The notes under the pieces: generated by a model | Databases searched by the model: none | Told to the model about the DNA's origin: nothing | What the model saw: only the letters and a program-made list of their open reading frames with translations | In this document: piece after piece, positions 29,738 to 38,087 of the stretch | Position numbering within the stretch: the stretch's first letter is position 1 | How the letters are laid out: each line of letters starts with the position of its first letter | NCBI RefSeq assembly: GCF_001509795.1 | Contig: NZ_LLZN01000001.1 | Span: forward strand, 124,001-188,000 | Reading direction: 5' to 3' | Source: Streptomyces sp. NRRL WC-3605 | GTDB lineage: Bacteria > Actinomycetota > Actinomycetes > Streptomycetales > Streptomycetaceae | Length of the DNA: 64,000 nucleotides | Translations under genes and position numbers: made by a program

Positions 29738-31033
29738 CTAGCCCCGCGTGCCTTGGCCCTGGCTCGACCGCCGCCGCACCCACCACCGCACCCCGAACAC
29801 GGCCACCCCCACCGCCAGCACACCCGCGCCCACGACGACCGAGACCACCGGAAGGGAGAAGGCGAGCACCACACACCCGACCAGCCCCACTGCCGGCACG
29901 ACACGGGAACGCCAGGCCGCGTCGAGCGTCCAGGCCGAGGCGTTGGCCACCGCGTAGTACGCGAGCACACCGAAGGAGGAGAAGCCGATCGCACCCCTCA
30001 CGTCCACCGTGGCGGCGAGGACCGCGACCACCGCGCCGACGGCCAGCTCAGCCCGGTGCGGCACCTGGAAACGGGGATGCACGGCGGCCAGGACTCCGGG
30101 CAGATGCCGGTCGCGGGCCATGGCCAGCGTCGTACGGGAGACACCCAGGATCAGCGCGAGCAGCGACCCCAGCGCCGCGACGGCCGCACCGGCCCGCACG
30201 ACGGGGGCCAACCCCGGCGCTCCGGCCGCGCGCACGGCGTCGGTCAGCGGCGCACCCGCAGCCCCCAGCCCGTCAGCCCCCAGCCCGTCAGCCCCGAGCA
30301 CGGAGAGGACCGCCACCGAGACGAGCGCATAAACCACCAGCGTCATGCCCAGGGCGAGCGGGATCGCCCGGGGGATCGTGTGGGCGGGGTCCCGTACCTC
30401 CTCACCCAGGGTCGCGATCCGCGCGTACCCGGCGAACGCGAAGAAGAGCAGGCCGGCCGCCTGGAGGACACCCCTCACGCCGCCCGTGGCCCCGGCCCCC
30501 AGGTGTGCGGCGTCCGACCGGCCGGAGCCCAGGCACACGACCACCACACAAGCCAGAACAGCCAGGACGACCGCCACGATCGCCCGCGTCAGCCAGGCGG
30601 ACTTCTGCACGCCGCCGTAGTTCACCGCGGTCAGTGCCACCACGGCCGCGACCGCCACCGCGTGCGCCTGATCAGGCCAGACGTACGCCCCGACCGTCAA
30701 CGCCATCGCCGCACAGGAGGCAGTCTTGCCGACCACGAAGGCCCAGCCCGCGAGGTACCCCCAGAACTCCCCCAGCCGCTCACGCCCGTACACGTACGTC
30801 CCGCCCGAGGCCGGGTAGCGGGCGGCCAGCCGTGCCGACGACATGGCGTTGCAGTACGCGACGACGGCGGCGACCGCGAGCCCGGCGAGGAGCCCGGAGC
30901 CTGCCGCGCGGGCGGCCGGGGCGAGTGCCGCGAAGATCCCGGCCCCGATCATCGAGCCGAGTCCGATGACGATGGCGTCCCCGACTCCGAGCGAACGCCG
31001 CAGCTCGGCAGAGGCGGGGGTGGACGGAGTCAT
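29738..31033 (-). CDS. APC superfamily amino acid permease
   Basis: A 431-residue transporter with about twelve helices. It starts LRRSLGVGDAIVIGLGSMIG, the helix-1 signature of the APC family (GSMIGAGIF), continues with YPASGGTYVYGRERLGEFWG and FFAFAGYARIATLGEEVRDP, the consensus of helix 6 and the loop after it. It probably imports an amino acid by proton or cation symport; the substrate is unknown. An internal GADGLGADGLG duplication reflects a small tandem DNA repeat (about 30268-30300). It is convergent with the SUKH gene. Confidence 0.9.
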   Translation of the reverse strand: MTPSTPASAELRRSLGVGDAIVIGLGSMIGAGIFAALAPAARAAGSGLLAGLAVAAVVAYCNAMSSARLAARYPASGGTYVYGRERLGEFWGYLAGWAFVVGKTASCAAMALTVGAYVWPDQAHAVAVAAVVALTAVNYGGVQKSAWLTRAIVAVVLAVLACVVVVCLGSGRSDAAHLGAGATGGVRGVLQAAGLLFFAFAGYARIATLGEEVRDPAHTIPRAIPLALGMTLVVYALVSVAVLSVLGADGLGADGLGAAGAPLTDAVRAAGAPGLAPVVRAGAAVAALGSLLALILGVSRTTLAMARDRHLPGVLAAVHPRFQVPHRAELAVGAVVAVLAATVDVRGAIGFSSFGVLAYYAVANASAWTLDAAWRSRVVPAVGLVGCVVLAFSLPVVSVVVGAGVLAVGVAVFGVRWWVRRRSSQGQGTRG

Positions 31034-31181
31034 GGCCCGACCCTACTGATCGCCGCAACCGGCAGGCGCCGCCAATACGTCCTGCTCACCAACGGAGCAG
31101 CAACAGTGTGCGAACGAGCGCGCCGGAGATCACAGTGCCTGGAGAAGTGCAGGCATGGCGCGGAGGGGCAGGTTCAGAGGT

Positions 31182-31448
31182 ATGACGATCATCAGCTGGA
31201 TCTTCCTAGGGCTGTTGGCCGGAGCCATCGCCAAGTTCCTGCTGCCGGGCCGGGACCCCGGCGGCTTCATCGGCACGACGCTCATCGGCGTCGCGGGCGC
31301 GTTCATCGGCGGCTGGATCTCGGCCCGCTGGCTGGACCACCCGATCAGCAAGGACTTCTACGACGGCGCCACATGGGTGTCGGCGATCGGCGGTTCCCTG
31401 GTGCTGCTGATCGCATACCGGATCTTCTTCGGCCACTCACGCGATTGA
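31182..31448 (+). CDS. GlsB/YeaQ/YmgE family small membrane protein
   Basis: An 88-residue protein from ATG 31182 with three hydrophobic helices: MTIISWIFLGLLAGAIAKFL, GGFIGTTLIGVAGAFIGGWI and AIGGSLVLLIAYRIFF. The first helix followed by PGRDPGGFIGT is the transglycosylase-associated (GlsB/YeaQ/YmgE) signature; members are stress-induced in several bacteria, with no known enzymatic function. It is followed by a strong bidirectional terminator. An upstream in-frame ATG at 31155 would add MARRGRFRG and cannot be excluded. Confidence 0.85.
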   Translation: MTIISWIFLGLLAGAIAKFLLPGRDPGGFIGTTLIGVAGAFIGGWISARWLDHPISKDFYDGATWVSAIGGSLVLLIAYRIFFGHSRD

Positions 31449-31500
31449 TGCGCCGGCGTGGGCGCGAGCAGGGCGCCGCATGTACCCGGCCCGGACGAGA

Positions 31501-31533
31501 GAAGGGTGAGCCCCTCACGGGAGCTCACCCTTC
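31501..31533. terminator. Bidirectional terminator between glsB-like and yajQ-like genes
   Basis: GAAGGGTGAGC (31501-31511) and GCTCACCCTTC (31523-31533) form a perfect 11-bp stem with an 11-nt loop between two converging genes. Confidence 0.8.
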
Positions 31534-31623
31534 CGACCTCGGAGCTGTGCGGCCGCACGAGCGTGCCTCTCACTCCGTCGGCTCAGCCGATCACCGGGAC
31601 TGCACGATCACCGATGGTGCAGA

Positions 31624-32112
31624 TCACCGGTAGTTCACGAACTGCAGCGCGAAGTCGAAGTCCTTGCCCTTCAGCAGGGAGATCACGGCCTGGAGGTCGT
31701 CCCGGCTCTTGGAGCTGACGCGCAGTTCGTCACCCTGGACCTGGGCCTTCACGCCCTTGGGGCCCTCGTCGCGAATGATCTTCGCCACCTTCTTCGCGTT
31801 GTCCTGGGAGATGCCCTCCTCGATGGACGCGAAGATCTTGTACTCCTTGCCCGAGAGCTGCGGCTCGCCCGCGTCCAGGGCCTTCAGCGAGATGCCGCGC
31901 TTGATCAGCTTGGACTGGAAGACGTCGAGGACGGCCTTCACCCGGTCCTCGGAGTTCGCCTCCAGCAGGATCTTCTCCCCGGACCACGAGATCGAGGCAC
32001 CCACGCCCTTGAAGTCGTAGCGCTGCGAGATCTCCTTGGCGGTCTGGTTGAGGGCGTTGTCGACCTCCTGCCGCTCGACCTTCGAGACGATGTCGAAACT
32101 GGAGTCGGCCAT
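31624..32112 (-). CDS. YajQ family (UPF0234) nucleotide-binding protein
   Basis: A 162-residue protein from ATG 32112. It starts [20 protein letters not shown] and continues with the conserved [27 protein letters not shown] and [20 protein letters not shown] blocks. The family has two ferredoxin-like domains; a Xanthomonas member binds cyclic di-GMP and others bind tRNA or GTP, so a role in nucleotide signalling is possible but unproven here. Size and sequence are standard for the family. It is convergent with the GlsB-like gene and lies 224 bp from tRNA-Tyr. Confidence 0.92.
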   Translation of the reverse strand: MADSSFDIVSKVERQEVDNALNQTAKEISQRYDFKGVGASISWSGEKILLEANSEDRVKAVLDVFQSKLIKRGISLKALDAGEPQLSGKEYKIFASIEEGISQDNAKKVAKIIRDEGPKGVKAQVQGDELRVSSKSRDDLQAVISLLKGKDFDFALQFVNYR

Positions 32113-32336
32113 GTCCTGTGGCTCCTTGTATCGGGGTGCGAATGGGTGCGTGTCGGCGGGCGTGGGGGTGGCCGCCGAGCCCGGGTCGGACCTCGGGCCG
32201 CATCCCGACAAGCCTAGCCACCCCGGGTCCCCCGGGTGGCGATCAATCGGGTGGCGAAGCACCCCTCGGCATCGGGTATTGTTTACGTCGTTGCCAGGGA
32301 GCACCGCCGCAGAGCGGTTCGAACGGCAGCAACCCA

Positions 32337-32418
32337 GGCGGTGTGCCCGAGCGGCCAAAGGGAGCAGACTGTAAATCTGCCGGCTCAGCCTTCCCAGGTT
32401 CGAATCCTGGCGCCGCCA
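32337..32418 (+). tRNA. tRNA-Tyr (anticodon GTA), attachment site of the mobile element
   Basis: Acceptor stem GGCGGTG/CGCCGCC closes perfectly (one G-U) with discriminator A. The anticodon loop CTGTAAA gives GTA. A long variable arm and the T loop TTCGAAT are present, so this is a class II tRNA of 82 nt without encoded CCA. The 3' 50 bases are part of the 51-bp att repeat, so integration leaves the tRNA intact. The same gene type is the integration target of SLP1. Confidence 0.96.
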
Positions 32419-32419
32419 C
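32369..32419. repeat. attL, 51-bp direct repeat within tRNA-Tyr
   Basis: CTGTAAATCTGCCGGCTCAG and onward to GGCGCCGCCAC is identical to 47304-47354. It starts at the anticodon loop and ends one base after the tRNA. The flanking bases differ on both sides, which sets the exact limits. Confidence 0.95.
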
Positions 32420-32425
32420 GCTGAG

Positions 32426-32471
32426 AGAGACCCCCTCCGAACTGCCGAAACGCAGAGCGGAGGGGGTCTCT
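32426..32471. terminator. Element-borne terminator directly after tRNA-Tyr
   Basis: AGAGACCCCCTCCG (32426-32439) pairs with CGGAGGGGGTCTCT (32458-32471), a perfect 14-bp stem followed by TTCG. It lies inside the element 8 bp from attL and replaces the chromosomal terminator that now sits beyond attR. It may also stop transcripts arriving from int. Confidence 0.85.
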
Positions 32472-32549
32472 TCGTATGCGAACAGTGCCGTTCGAACAAG
32501 AGTCGAAATGCGCGGCTTGTCTCACCTGATCTCGGGTGAGTCCCAGGCC

Positions 32550-32571
32550 TGATCAGCGCGTGTCCCCCAGG
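32550..32571. promoter_or_regulatory. Candidate integrase/excisionase arm site, left end
   Basis: TGATCAGCGCG (32550-32560) and GTCCCCCAGG (32562-32571) lie at the 3' end of int. Both words recur near attR, at 47278-47288 and 47244-47253, in the reverse order. Short words shared by both arms suggest recombination protein binding sites. Confidence 0.4.
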
Positions 32572-33965
32572 CGTCCCCCGGGGGACGGGCCGCTTCCATC
32601 CCATTCCCGCAGGCCAGCCTCGATCTGGTGGTTTGCTCGGTCCTGGGCTTGCGCCAGAACCTTCGCGTAGACGCGTAGCAGCACGGCGACCGAGTGCCCG
32701 GCCCGACGTGCGACCTCCATCGGGTCCACTCCGCTGTAGAGCCAGAACGAGACCCCGGCGCACCGGAGGTCGTACGGTCGCCGGGCGAGTGGCGATGCCT
32801 CCTGTTCCGGCGTCAGCGCGTCGCCTCGGGCGCTTGCCCACACCTCGCCGTATCCCGTGTCCTGAATCACACCACCACGGTTCGTGCGGAAGAGACGGCC
32901 GTCCGGAGCTGTGCCGTAACGCTCAATGTGCCAACGGAGCATCGCGACGAAGTGGGGAGGTATGGGCACCACACGCGAGTCTCGCTGTGCTCGTGCCTTG
33001 AGGTGGCGGTCTTGGTGGGCCCGACCGTCGTCCGTCCAGTCGCGGCCAGCGTGGACGATCCCGCCACGAAGGGTGAGCTTGCCCCACCCCCTCTTCGGCA
33101 AGTGACACTGGGACGCTTTCAGCCCAACCGCCTCGGCGGGGCGCATAGACGCGTAGTACAGGCAGCCGAAGAACGCCTCAAGGTGCGCACCCCGCTCGCC
33201 CTGCCCGCGTACGGCTTCAAGCAGAGCCCGCACCTGGCGAGGGTTCGCGACGCTCGCTGGGTCGACCTCTTCGGTTGATTTCGGCGCCGACCACTTCACG
33301 GTGGACAGCGGGTTGACCGGAACGCTGAAGTAGCGCCGTTCGACCGCGAGCCCCAAGACGTCGCTGAGGCATGCCCTCTTGCGCCGCGCTGTGCGCGCGC
33401 CGGCGGAGGAACCATTGAGCAGTGTCGACAGGGCGTCCAAAGCCAGGCGTAGCGTGGCGGGGTCTTCGAGAGCGGCGACGGGCAGGGAGTTCTTCTCCAG
33501 CCAGAGGAGCGCTTCCATGACGTCGCTGGGGTGCTCTTGGGGCCAGCGGCTCTTGTTGTACGCCCAGCTATAGAGGGCGGTGCGGAGTAGGCGGGGTGAG
33601 GGTTGCCCGACGGTTGTTTTCACGAGTGCGGGGGTGATAGTGGCGAGGGCGTCGGCGTCGTTGCGGCGCGACTTGGCGGGGAGCTTGTCCCACCTGCGGT
33701 CGATGTAGGCGCGCGTGTGCTCGTACCAGGTCACGGAGCCGTGCAGCGCACGGAGTTCGGAGGCGGGGAGGCCCGTCTCCACGTCGAACTGTTCGCCCTT
33801 GCGCAGGGCGGTCATTAGCTCGGAACGACGGCCGTCAGCCTGGGCTTTGACGGTGTAGCTCTTGGAATGCTTCTGGGGGCCAACGAGCCACCGGACGCGG
33901 TAGGGCTTGGGGCGGTCACGGCGGGTTTCGATGCTGTAGATCCGGACGTCGTAGGTGAGGGGCAT
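32553..33965 (-). CDS. int: Tyrosine recombinase (AICE integrase)
   Basis: A 470-residue integrase from ATG 33965. Catalytic residues can be placed: Arg275 ([10 protein letters not shown]), Arg401 ([10 protein letters not shown]), His424 ([10 protein letters not shown]) and Tyr433 ([10 protein letters not shown]). The usual His of the HxxR box is Tyr398 here, a change common among actinomycete element integrases. Residues about 1-220 hold the arm-binding and SAM-like core-binding domains. It should recombine attP with attB in tRNA-Tyr and, with Xis, excise the element. It is read toward the tRNA, with its stop about 135 bp from the core site. Confidence 0.95.
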   Translation of the reverse strand: MPLTYDVRIYSIETRRDRPKPYRVRWLVGPQKHSKSYTVKAQADGRRSELMTALRKGEQFDVETGLPASELRALHGSVTWYEHTRAYIDRRWDKLPAKSRRNDADALATITPALVKTTVGQPSPRLLRTALYSWAYNKSRWPQEHPSDVMEALLWLEKNSLPVAALEDPATLRLALDALSTLLNGSSAGARTARRKRACLSDVLGLAVERRYFSVPVNPLSTVKWSAPKSTEEVDPASVANPRQVRALLEAVRGQGERGAHLEAFFGCLYYASMRPAEAVGLKASQCHLPKRGWGKLTLRGGIVHAGRDWTDDGRAHQDRHLKARAQRDSRVVPIPPHFVAMLRWHIERYGTAPDGRLFRTNRGGVIQDTGYGEVWASARGDALTPEQEASPLARRPYDLRCAGVSFWLYSGVDPMEVARRAGHSVAVLLRVYAKVLAQAQDRANHQIEAGLREWDGSGPSPGGRLGDTR

Positions 33966-34023
33966 GGCTCTCCGGGCAGTAAGAAGCCCGCCCCGACCGG
34001 GGCGGGCTTGAGGGGAGATGTCG

Positions 34024-34212
34024 TCAGGCGGCGTGCTCTTCGCAGCGCTCCCACCAGGCGTCGAGGTCTGTGCGGTTGACGCGAATTTGGCCGTTGGGGA
34101 GCTTGTGAATGCGGGGTGCCTGCCCACGTGCGCGCATGCGGTAGAAGGCGGCGCGGCTCATCTTGATCTCGGCGAGCACTTCGGGGAGCTTCAGCTTCTG
34201 GGGGCTGGGCAT
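34024..34212 (-). CDS. xis: Excisionase (helix-turn-helix, MerR-like)
   Basis: A 62-residue protein from ATG 34212 with AAGGAG five bases upstream. It consists of an HTH_17-type winged helix: LKLPEVLAEIKMSRAAFYRM, then RARGQAPRIHKLPNGQIRVN and DLDAWWERCEE. Proteins like this are recombination directionality factors that bend DNA at the att arms and favour excision. Position directly upstream of int on the same strand matches xis-int of pSAM2. A run of element operators lies just upstream. Confidence 0.9.
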   Translation of the reverse strand: MPSPQKLKLPEVLAEIKMSRAAFYRMRARGQAPRIHKLPNGQIRVNRTDLDAWWERCEEHAA

Positions 34213-34268
34213 TGCACTCCTTCGGGAAGGTGCGTTCCGGGGGTGGGAGAGTTGGCGCGACATGCCTC

Positions 34269-34335
34269 TGAGTCGCGACTCATCGGCACTCAACGGCGCT
34301 CAGAGGGGTCTTGAGACGCGATGAGTCGCGACTCA
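34269..34335. promoter_or_regulatory. Two copies of the 14-bp palindrome TGAGTCGCGACTCA
   Basis: Perfect palindromes at 34269-34282 and 34322-34335 are 53 bp apart. The flanks extend the symmetry (CTGAGTCGCGACTCATCG at the left, CGATGAGTCGCGACTCAG at the right), so the pair forms a larger inverted repeat. It covers the stop codon of the helicase gene (34290) and lies about 60-120 bp upstream of xis. Candidate roles are operator of xis-int or iteron-like part of the replication origin. Confidence 0.6.
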
Positions 34336-35849
34336 GGCAAATGTGGTTCGGACACGTTCAGCGTGATCCCGGTGTAGGTGACCACCTGCCGGCCGTACGC
34401 GTCACGGGGTCGGGAGCGGCTGAGCTGGGGGACTACGGAGAGCAGATTGCGGCCGAACACCTGCTTCGTGCCGGGGCGGACGCCGTTGTCCTCTGCCCAA
34501 TCCCGCCAGACCGTCCACAGCGCATCCACGGGCACGCTGCACGTGGGCCCGGTGGTGCAGCGTTCACGGACGAACGCGGACGTGGGCGAGGCGGTGTCCT
34601 GCATGGTGGTGACCGCCTCACGGCTGGAAGCCGGTTCGGTGATCCTGCCCGTCTGCTGAAGCCGGGCGAGACCTTCCAGAGCCCAGTTGAGGATGCCGGG
34701 CATCTCGGCGACGAGCCGGTCGAAGAGGGTGGGGTCTTCCTTGCCCAGCCACGACACCCGCATGTTGAGCAGCACGAACCGCTTGGCGATGACGCCGGAG
34801 GAGTCGCCGAAGTGCGGCAGTTCGTTGGACAGGATCACCAGCCGTGTGGGCAGCTTGCCTGTCCATACGGGGCGGTACTTGCGGTCGATGTCGATCGTGT
34901 CCTCACCCGAGATCGTCAGCAGCCGTTCGACGACTTGGCTGTTGTCGTTGCCGGAGAGCCGGGCATCGGAGATGACCGCGAGCGGCTTGCCGATCAGGGT
35001 GGACAGACCGAAGTTCGTCCCGAGTCCGGCCAGGGTCGGTCCGGCAAGGTTCTCCTTGCCGACCAGCTCTTTAAGGACGCGGGCGATGGTGCCCTTGCCG
35101 GAACGGGACGGGCCGACCATGAGCAGGATCTTCTGCTGGTCGGTCCGACCGGACAGCACGTAGCCGAACCACTGCTGAAGCGCGGTGATGGCGTCGGGGT
35201 CCTCGGGCCAAATCTGCGACAGGAAGTGGTGCCACGTGGGCGCAGTCGCGGCGGGGTCGTAGGGGAAGGGGACGGAGACGAGGTTGAAGAACCCGGGGCT
35301 GTGCGGCAGCAACGCGCGGTCCCGGATGCGCAGCAGTCCGTTCTCACACGCCACGATCGGGCCGTCGTCCGGCTCGCCCTCGTTGTCGAGCCACACGGGT
35401 GCGTCCACGTCGGTGGGCAGCAGGGTGATGGCTCCGAGGGCGTCGAACAGGTTGCTGATCTTCTGCTTGGTGGGGGCCCAGGCGCGTTCCTCGGTCTCGC
35501 CGTCCTTGGTCGGGGCCTGGTAGACGACATGTTCCAGGCGCTCATACATGGCTTTGCGTACCTGGGCTTCGTCCAACTCGCGCCAGCAGGTACCCGTCCA
35601 GCGCATCCACGAGCCGCGCCAACGCCGGTACACCAGCTGTCCGCCCTCGCCCTGCCAGTCCGGCAGCAGTCGGCGCGCGACGGCGAGCGGGTTGGAGGGC
35701 GCGGGCAGTTCTTCCGCCCGCGGGTCAGAGTCAAAGGCAATGGGGACGCCCTTGCGGGCGGCGCCTGTCGGCTCGCCCACGGCCGTGCTGGGCGCGGCCT
35801 GTACGGCGTCCTGCGGGCCGTTGGCAGGGGTGTCGGGCCGGTGCATCAT
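34290..35849 (-). CDS. P4/D5-type superfamily 3 replication helicase
   Basis: A 519-residue protein from ATG 35849, overlapping the stop of the Prim-Pol gene (ATGA) with AGGGAG 7 bases upstream. The N-terminal third contains the D5_N-like region (CENGLLRIRDRALLPHSPGF). The SF3 ATPase has Walker A GPSRSGKGT at residues 246-254, the KPLAVISDARLSG strand (Walker B-like), and sensor region PTRLVILSNELPHFGD. A C-terminal D5-type winged domain follows. With the preceding Prim-Pol it should replicate the excised element. This primase-helicase system differs from the rolling-circle RepSA of pSAM2. Confidence 0.9.
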   Translation of the reverse strand: MMHRPDTPANGPQDAVQAAPSTAVGEPTGAARKGVPIAFDSDPRAEELPAPSNPLAVARRLLPDWQGEGGQLVYRRWRGSWMRWTGTCWRELDEAQVRKAMYERLEHVVYQAPTKDGETEERAWAPTKQKISNLFDALGAITLLPTDVDAPVWLDNEGEPDDGPIVACENGLLRIRDRALLPHSPGFFNLVSVPFPYDPAATAPTWHHFLSQIWPEDPDAITALQQWFGYVLSGRTDQQKILLMVGPSRSGKGTIARVLKELVGKENLAGPTLAGLGTNFGLSTLIGKPLAVISDARLSGNDNSQVVERLLTISGEDTIDIDRKYRPVWTGKLPTRLVILSNELPHFGDSSGVIAKRFVLLNMRVSWLGKEDPTLFDRLVAEMPGILNWALEGLARLQQTGRITEPASSREAVTTMQDTASPTSAFVRERCTTGPTCSVPVDALWTVWRDWAEDNGVRPGTKQVFGRNLLSVVPQLSRSRPRDAYGRQVVTYTGITLNVSEPHLPESRLIASQDPSERR

Positions 35850-36757
35850 GCTGCGGCTCCCTGGCCGGTGGTGAGGCCGTTGGCGACGGCGCGGCGGGCG
35901 TAGTCCTCCGGCACGCCCACGGCGACGGCGGCGGCCACGATCTCTTCCCCGAGCGCTTCCAGGTGGCACGGTCCGGGGCATGCGGTGTGCTGCACGGCGA
36001 GGAACCGGGCCACGCCGAACGCCTGCGACCCCGCCCCCGATTCGGTGCGGGCCCGTACGAGGTTCAGGCCGCGTTCGAGACCGGTGCGCACGAACCGCTC
36101 GTTGTGGCGGCACCCGGTGGCCGCGTGGCGGCTCCAAGGGGCGCGCGGGGTGGAAGACACCACCTTCCCCCGGGCGGGGGTGGTGTCTTCCTTCACGGTC
36201 AGGGCGCGCACGGCCGACGGCAGGTCGCGCAGGCTTCCGGTGCCGTGGCCAAGCCAGCGGGCGTACTGCATGTGCGACTTGATGTCGACGCCGGGGCGCA
36301 CGGCGTTGGCGGAGCGCATCACGCCCCGGTAGATCCAGTGCTGTCCGCGCGTGGTCGGCACCGTCCGGGTGACGGGCAGGGTCTCGCGTGCCCAGGCAAC
36401 GGCGTCCGGGGTGTCGAGGTCGACGACGGTCAGTCCGGCGCCGCCGGGGTGGTAGCCGACGGCGACGGCCTCACGCCATGCCGGGGCCCATGCGGGCGAG
36501 GTGAGGACACGGGTGTCGAGGGTGGCGGCGGCCCACGCGTGGCAGGGTGCCGGGCACTGGCAGGGGCCCGCGCCCTTCATGTGCGGCCGTCCGCCGCAGG
36601 CGCCGCCCGCACAGCGGGCGCAGTTGCCGAACGGCACCTTTCCCGCGCGCAGCGGCAGCGGCTGCACGCCGTGCGCGGCGAGTTCCAGGGCGATGGACAG
36701 CGGCTCAGTCGGGGCGGGCGGGGTTCGGTCTCGCCGATGGTCGGTGGGTTGGGCCAT
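35846..36757 (-). CDS. Bifunctional DNA primase/polymerase (Prim-Pol)
   Basis: A 303-residue archaeo-eukaryotic-type primase. Active-site strands are visible as GLTVVDLDTPDA (acidic pair), TTRGQHWIYRG (sxH-like motif) and VDIKSH. A Cys-rich insert near the N-terminus (CARCAGGACGG, CQCPAPCHAW) probably binds zinc. Prim-Pol enzymes make and extend primers for element replication. It is translationally coupled to the downstream helicase gene. The coding sequence contains a long inverted repeat at 36152-36191, listed separately, which may be part of an origin. Confidence 0.88.
   Translation of the reverse strand: MAQPTDHRRDRTPPAPTEPLSIALELAAHGVQPLPLRAGKVPFGNCARCAGGACGGRPHMKGAGPCQCPAPCHAWAAATLDTRVLTSPAWAPAWREAVAVGYHPGGAGLTVVDLDTPDAVAWARETLPVTRTVPTTRGQHWIYRGVMRSANAVRPGVDIKSHMQYARWLGHGTGSLRDLPSAVRALTVKEDTTPARGKVVSSTPRAPWSRHAATGCRHNERFVRTGLERGLNLVRARTESGAGSQAFGVARFLAVQHTACPGPCHLEALGEEIVAAAVAVGVPEDYARRAVANGLTTGQGAAA
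36152..36191. repeat. 13-bp inverted repeat inside the Prim-Pol gene
   Basis: GGAAGACACCACC (36152-36164) and GGTGGTGTCTTCC (36179-36191) are exact complements around a 14-nt centre that itself pairs CCCCCG/CGGGGG. Coding constraint does not explain a 40-bp hairpin. It may be an origin structure or regulate translation of the downstream helicase. Confidence 0.6.
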
Positions 36758-36845
36758 GCTGGGTGTCTCCAGTCCTGTTGCAGGGTGCTGGGGGACAAGG
36801 GCGGCCCCGGTTCTTTGGCGAGATGGGGGGCCGCCCTTGGCGTGT

Positions 36846-37187
36846 CTAGTACGGCGGTTCGGCCCCGGCGGGGACGGCGGCGCTGAGGCGGCGGATGACC
36901 GCGTGCAGCTTGGCGTCCAGCACGGCCCACGGGTCGGGGGTAAAGGAGTTGAGCGTGACGGCGGCGGCGATGATGACGTCGCACAGTTCGTCGGCGACGT
37001 CCGCCGGGGTGTGGGTGGTGCCCTTGCGGGGGTTCTGGCCGGTCATGCCGATGTAGGCGGCGGACGCCTCCCCGGCTTCCTCGGTGACCTTCATCAGGCG
37101 CATCGCCTGTTCGTGCCGGCCGGTGCCGTTGGCTTCGTTCAGCAGTGCGGCGAGACGGCCACTGACGGGCCACAGAAGCGAACTCAT
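36846..37187 (-). CDS. MazG-like nucleotide pyrophosphohydrolase
   Basis: A 113-residue all-alpha NTP pyrophosphatase-like protein from ATG 37187 with GGAGG upstream. The metal-binding MazG pattern is MKVTEEAGEASAAYIGMTG followed by DVADELCDVIIAAAVTL, that is EExxE then ExxD. Such enzymes hydrolyse non-canonical or excess NTPs. In AICEs and phages MazG-like genes accompany replication genes, perhaps clearing damaged dNTPs or altering alarmone levels; that role is inference. It is coupled to the preceding 62-residue gene (ATGA). Confidence 0.82.
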   Translation of the reverse strand: MSSLLWPVSGRLAALLNEANGTGRHEQAMRLMKVTEEAGEASAAYIGMTGQNPRKGTTHTPADVADELCDVIIAAAVTLNSFTPDPWAVLDAKLHAVIRRLSAAVPAGAEPPY

Positions 37188-37372
37188 GCGGTGTCCTCCG
37201 ATGCGAGGGCGGGAGTGGGGCCGGGGTGGGGTTCGGCGGTGACGTAGAGGCGCATGCGCTGTCCGTCACGTGCGGGGTATCGGCGGAAACCGCCGACGTG
37301 GAAGGCGGCGGCGAGGGTGGCCGCGATCTGGTCGGCGTCGCCGGGCGGGCAGATCACGCGGATCTCGAACAC
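37184..37372 (-). CDS. Small element protein, 62 residues, unknown function
   Basis: The start is GTG 37372 with GGAGGG six bases upstream. The sequence VFEIRVICPPGDADQIAATL with AAFHVGGFRRYPARDGQRMR suggests a single beta-alpha-beta module (a small ACT- or RNA-binding-like fold), ending in a flexible Pro-rich tail. It is the kind of short conserved gene found between spd and rep modules in AICEs. It overlaps the MazG-like gene by 4 bp. I do not assign a function. Confidence 0.65.
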   Translation of the reverse strand: MFEIRVICPPGDADQIAATLAAAFHVGGFRRYPARDGQRMRLYVTAEPHPGPTPALASEDTA

Positions 37373-37386
37373 GGTGGTCCCTCCGG

Positions 37387-37863
37387 TCAGCCGTTGAAGG
37401 TGCTGCGCTTGATCACGGCCTTGCGGATGTGGACCGTGCTTCCGTTGCGTCCGCCGCTGAGGGCGCGGGCGGGCATGCGCCAGGCGAGGACGGCGAGGGC
37501 GATCCACATCGCGGCGCCGGAGGTGAACCCGGCGGCGGCGTTGATGACTTCGCCGATGCCGTAGCCGACGCCGGCCGCGAGGGCGCCGCCCCCGAGACCG
37601 GCCCCGAGGAAGCGCTGCGCGATCGGGTCCACGAGGGGCAGCGGGGTGAGGTCGCGCGGCTCCGGCATGGGCATCGGGGGCGGGGCGAGGTGCTTGGGCA
37701 TGGGGACCATGCGCCCGTAGGCGTCGGGCACCCAGACCACGGGGCCGCGTTCGGCGGCGAGTTCGACAGCCGCCGGGGCGGGCGCGTACAGGTCCAGCGA
37801 TGCCGGGTCGTGCGCCGGGGCGGTGGGCGTGTCCGGCCGCAGGGCCGGGAGGTGCTCGTTCAC
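37387..37863 (-). CDS. Spd-like small membrane protein
   Basis: A 158-residue protein from GTG 37863. The first ~85 residues are Pro-rich and hydrophilic (PKHLAPPPMPMPEPRD). Two hydrophobic segments follow, LGAGLGGGALAAGVGYGIGE and GFTSGAAMWIALAVLAWRM, and a basic end. Similar small membrane proteins encoded next to TraB in Streptomyces plasmids are Spd (spread) proteins that help move DNA across septal crosswalls within the recipient mycelium. The assignment rests on membrane topology and location. Confidence 0.6.
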   Translation of the reverse strand: MNEHLPALRPDTPTAPAHDPASLDLYAPAPAAVELAAERGPVVWVPDAYGRMVPMPKHLAPPPMPMPEPRDLTPLPLVDPIAQRFLGAGLGGGALAAGVGYGIGEVINAAAGFTSGAAMWIALAVLAWRMPARALSGGRNGSTVHIRKAVIKRSTFNG

Positions 37864-37877
37864 GGGTCGGTCCCCTC

Positions 37878-38072
37878 TCACTTGCCGAGGGCGGAGAGGG
37901 CGTCGGCGGACGCCTGCACGAGGTTGTGGATGGGCTCGTACGCGCCGGTCCCGGCGGTGAAGAACCCGAACAGGAACAGGACGAGGGCGGCGCCGCCCCC
38001 GGTGGACTTGGTCTTGACGGCGAGGGCGGACGCGGCGCCGAACAGCAGCACGGCGGAGACGTTCAGGATCAT
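37878..38072 (-). CDS. SpdD-like 64-residue membrane protein
   Basis: The start ATG 38072 has GGAAGG upstream. Two membrane helices are visible, ILNVSAVLLFGAASALAV and GGGAALVLFLFGFFTAGTGA, followed by a short amphipathic helix (IHNLVQASADALSAL). Size, topology and position between the Cys-rich and the Pro-rich membrane proteins fit the SpdD type of intramycelial spread protein. No enzymatic motif is present. Confidence 0.65.
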   Translation of the reverse strand: MILNVSAVLLFGAASALAVKTKSTGGGAALVLFLFGFFTAGTGAYEPIHNLVQASADALSALGK

Positions 38073-38087
38073 TGGGAAGCCTTCCGG

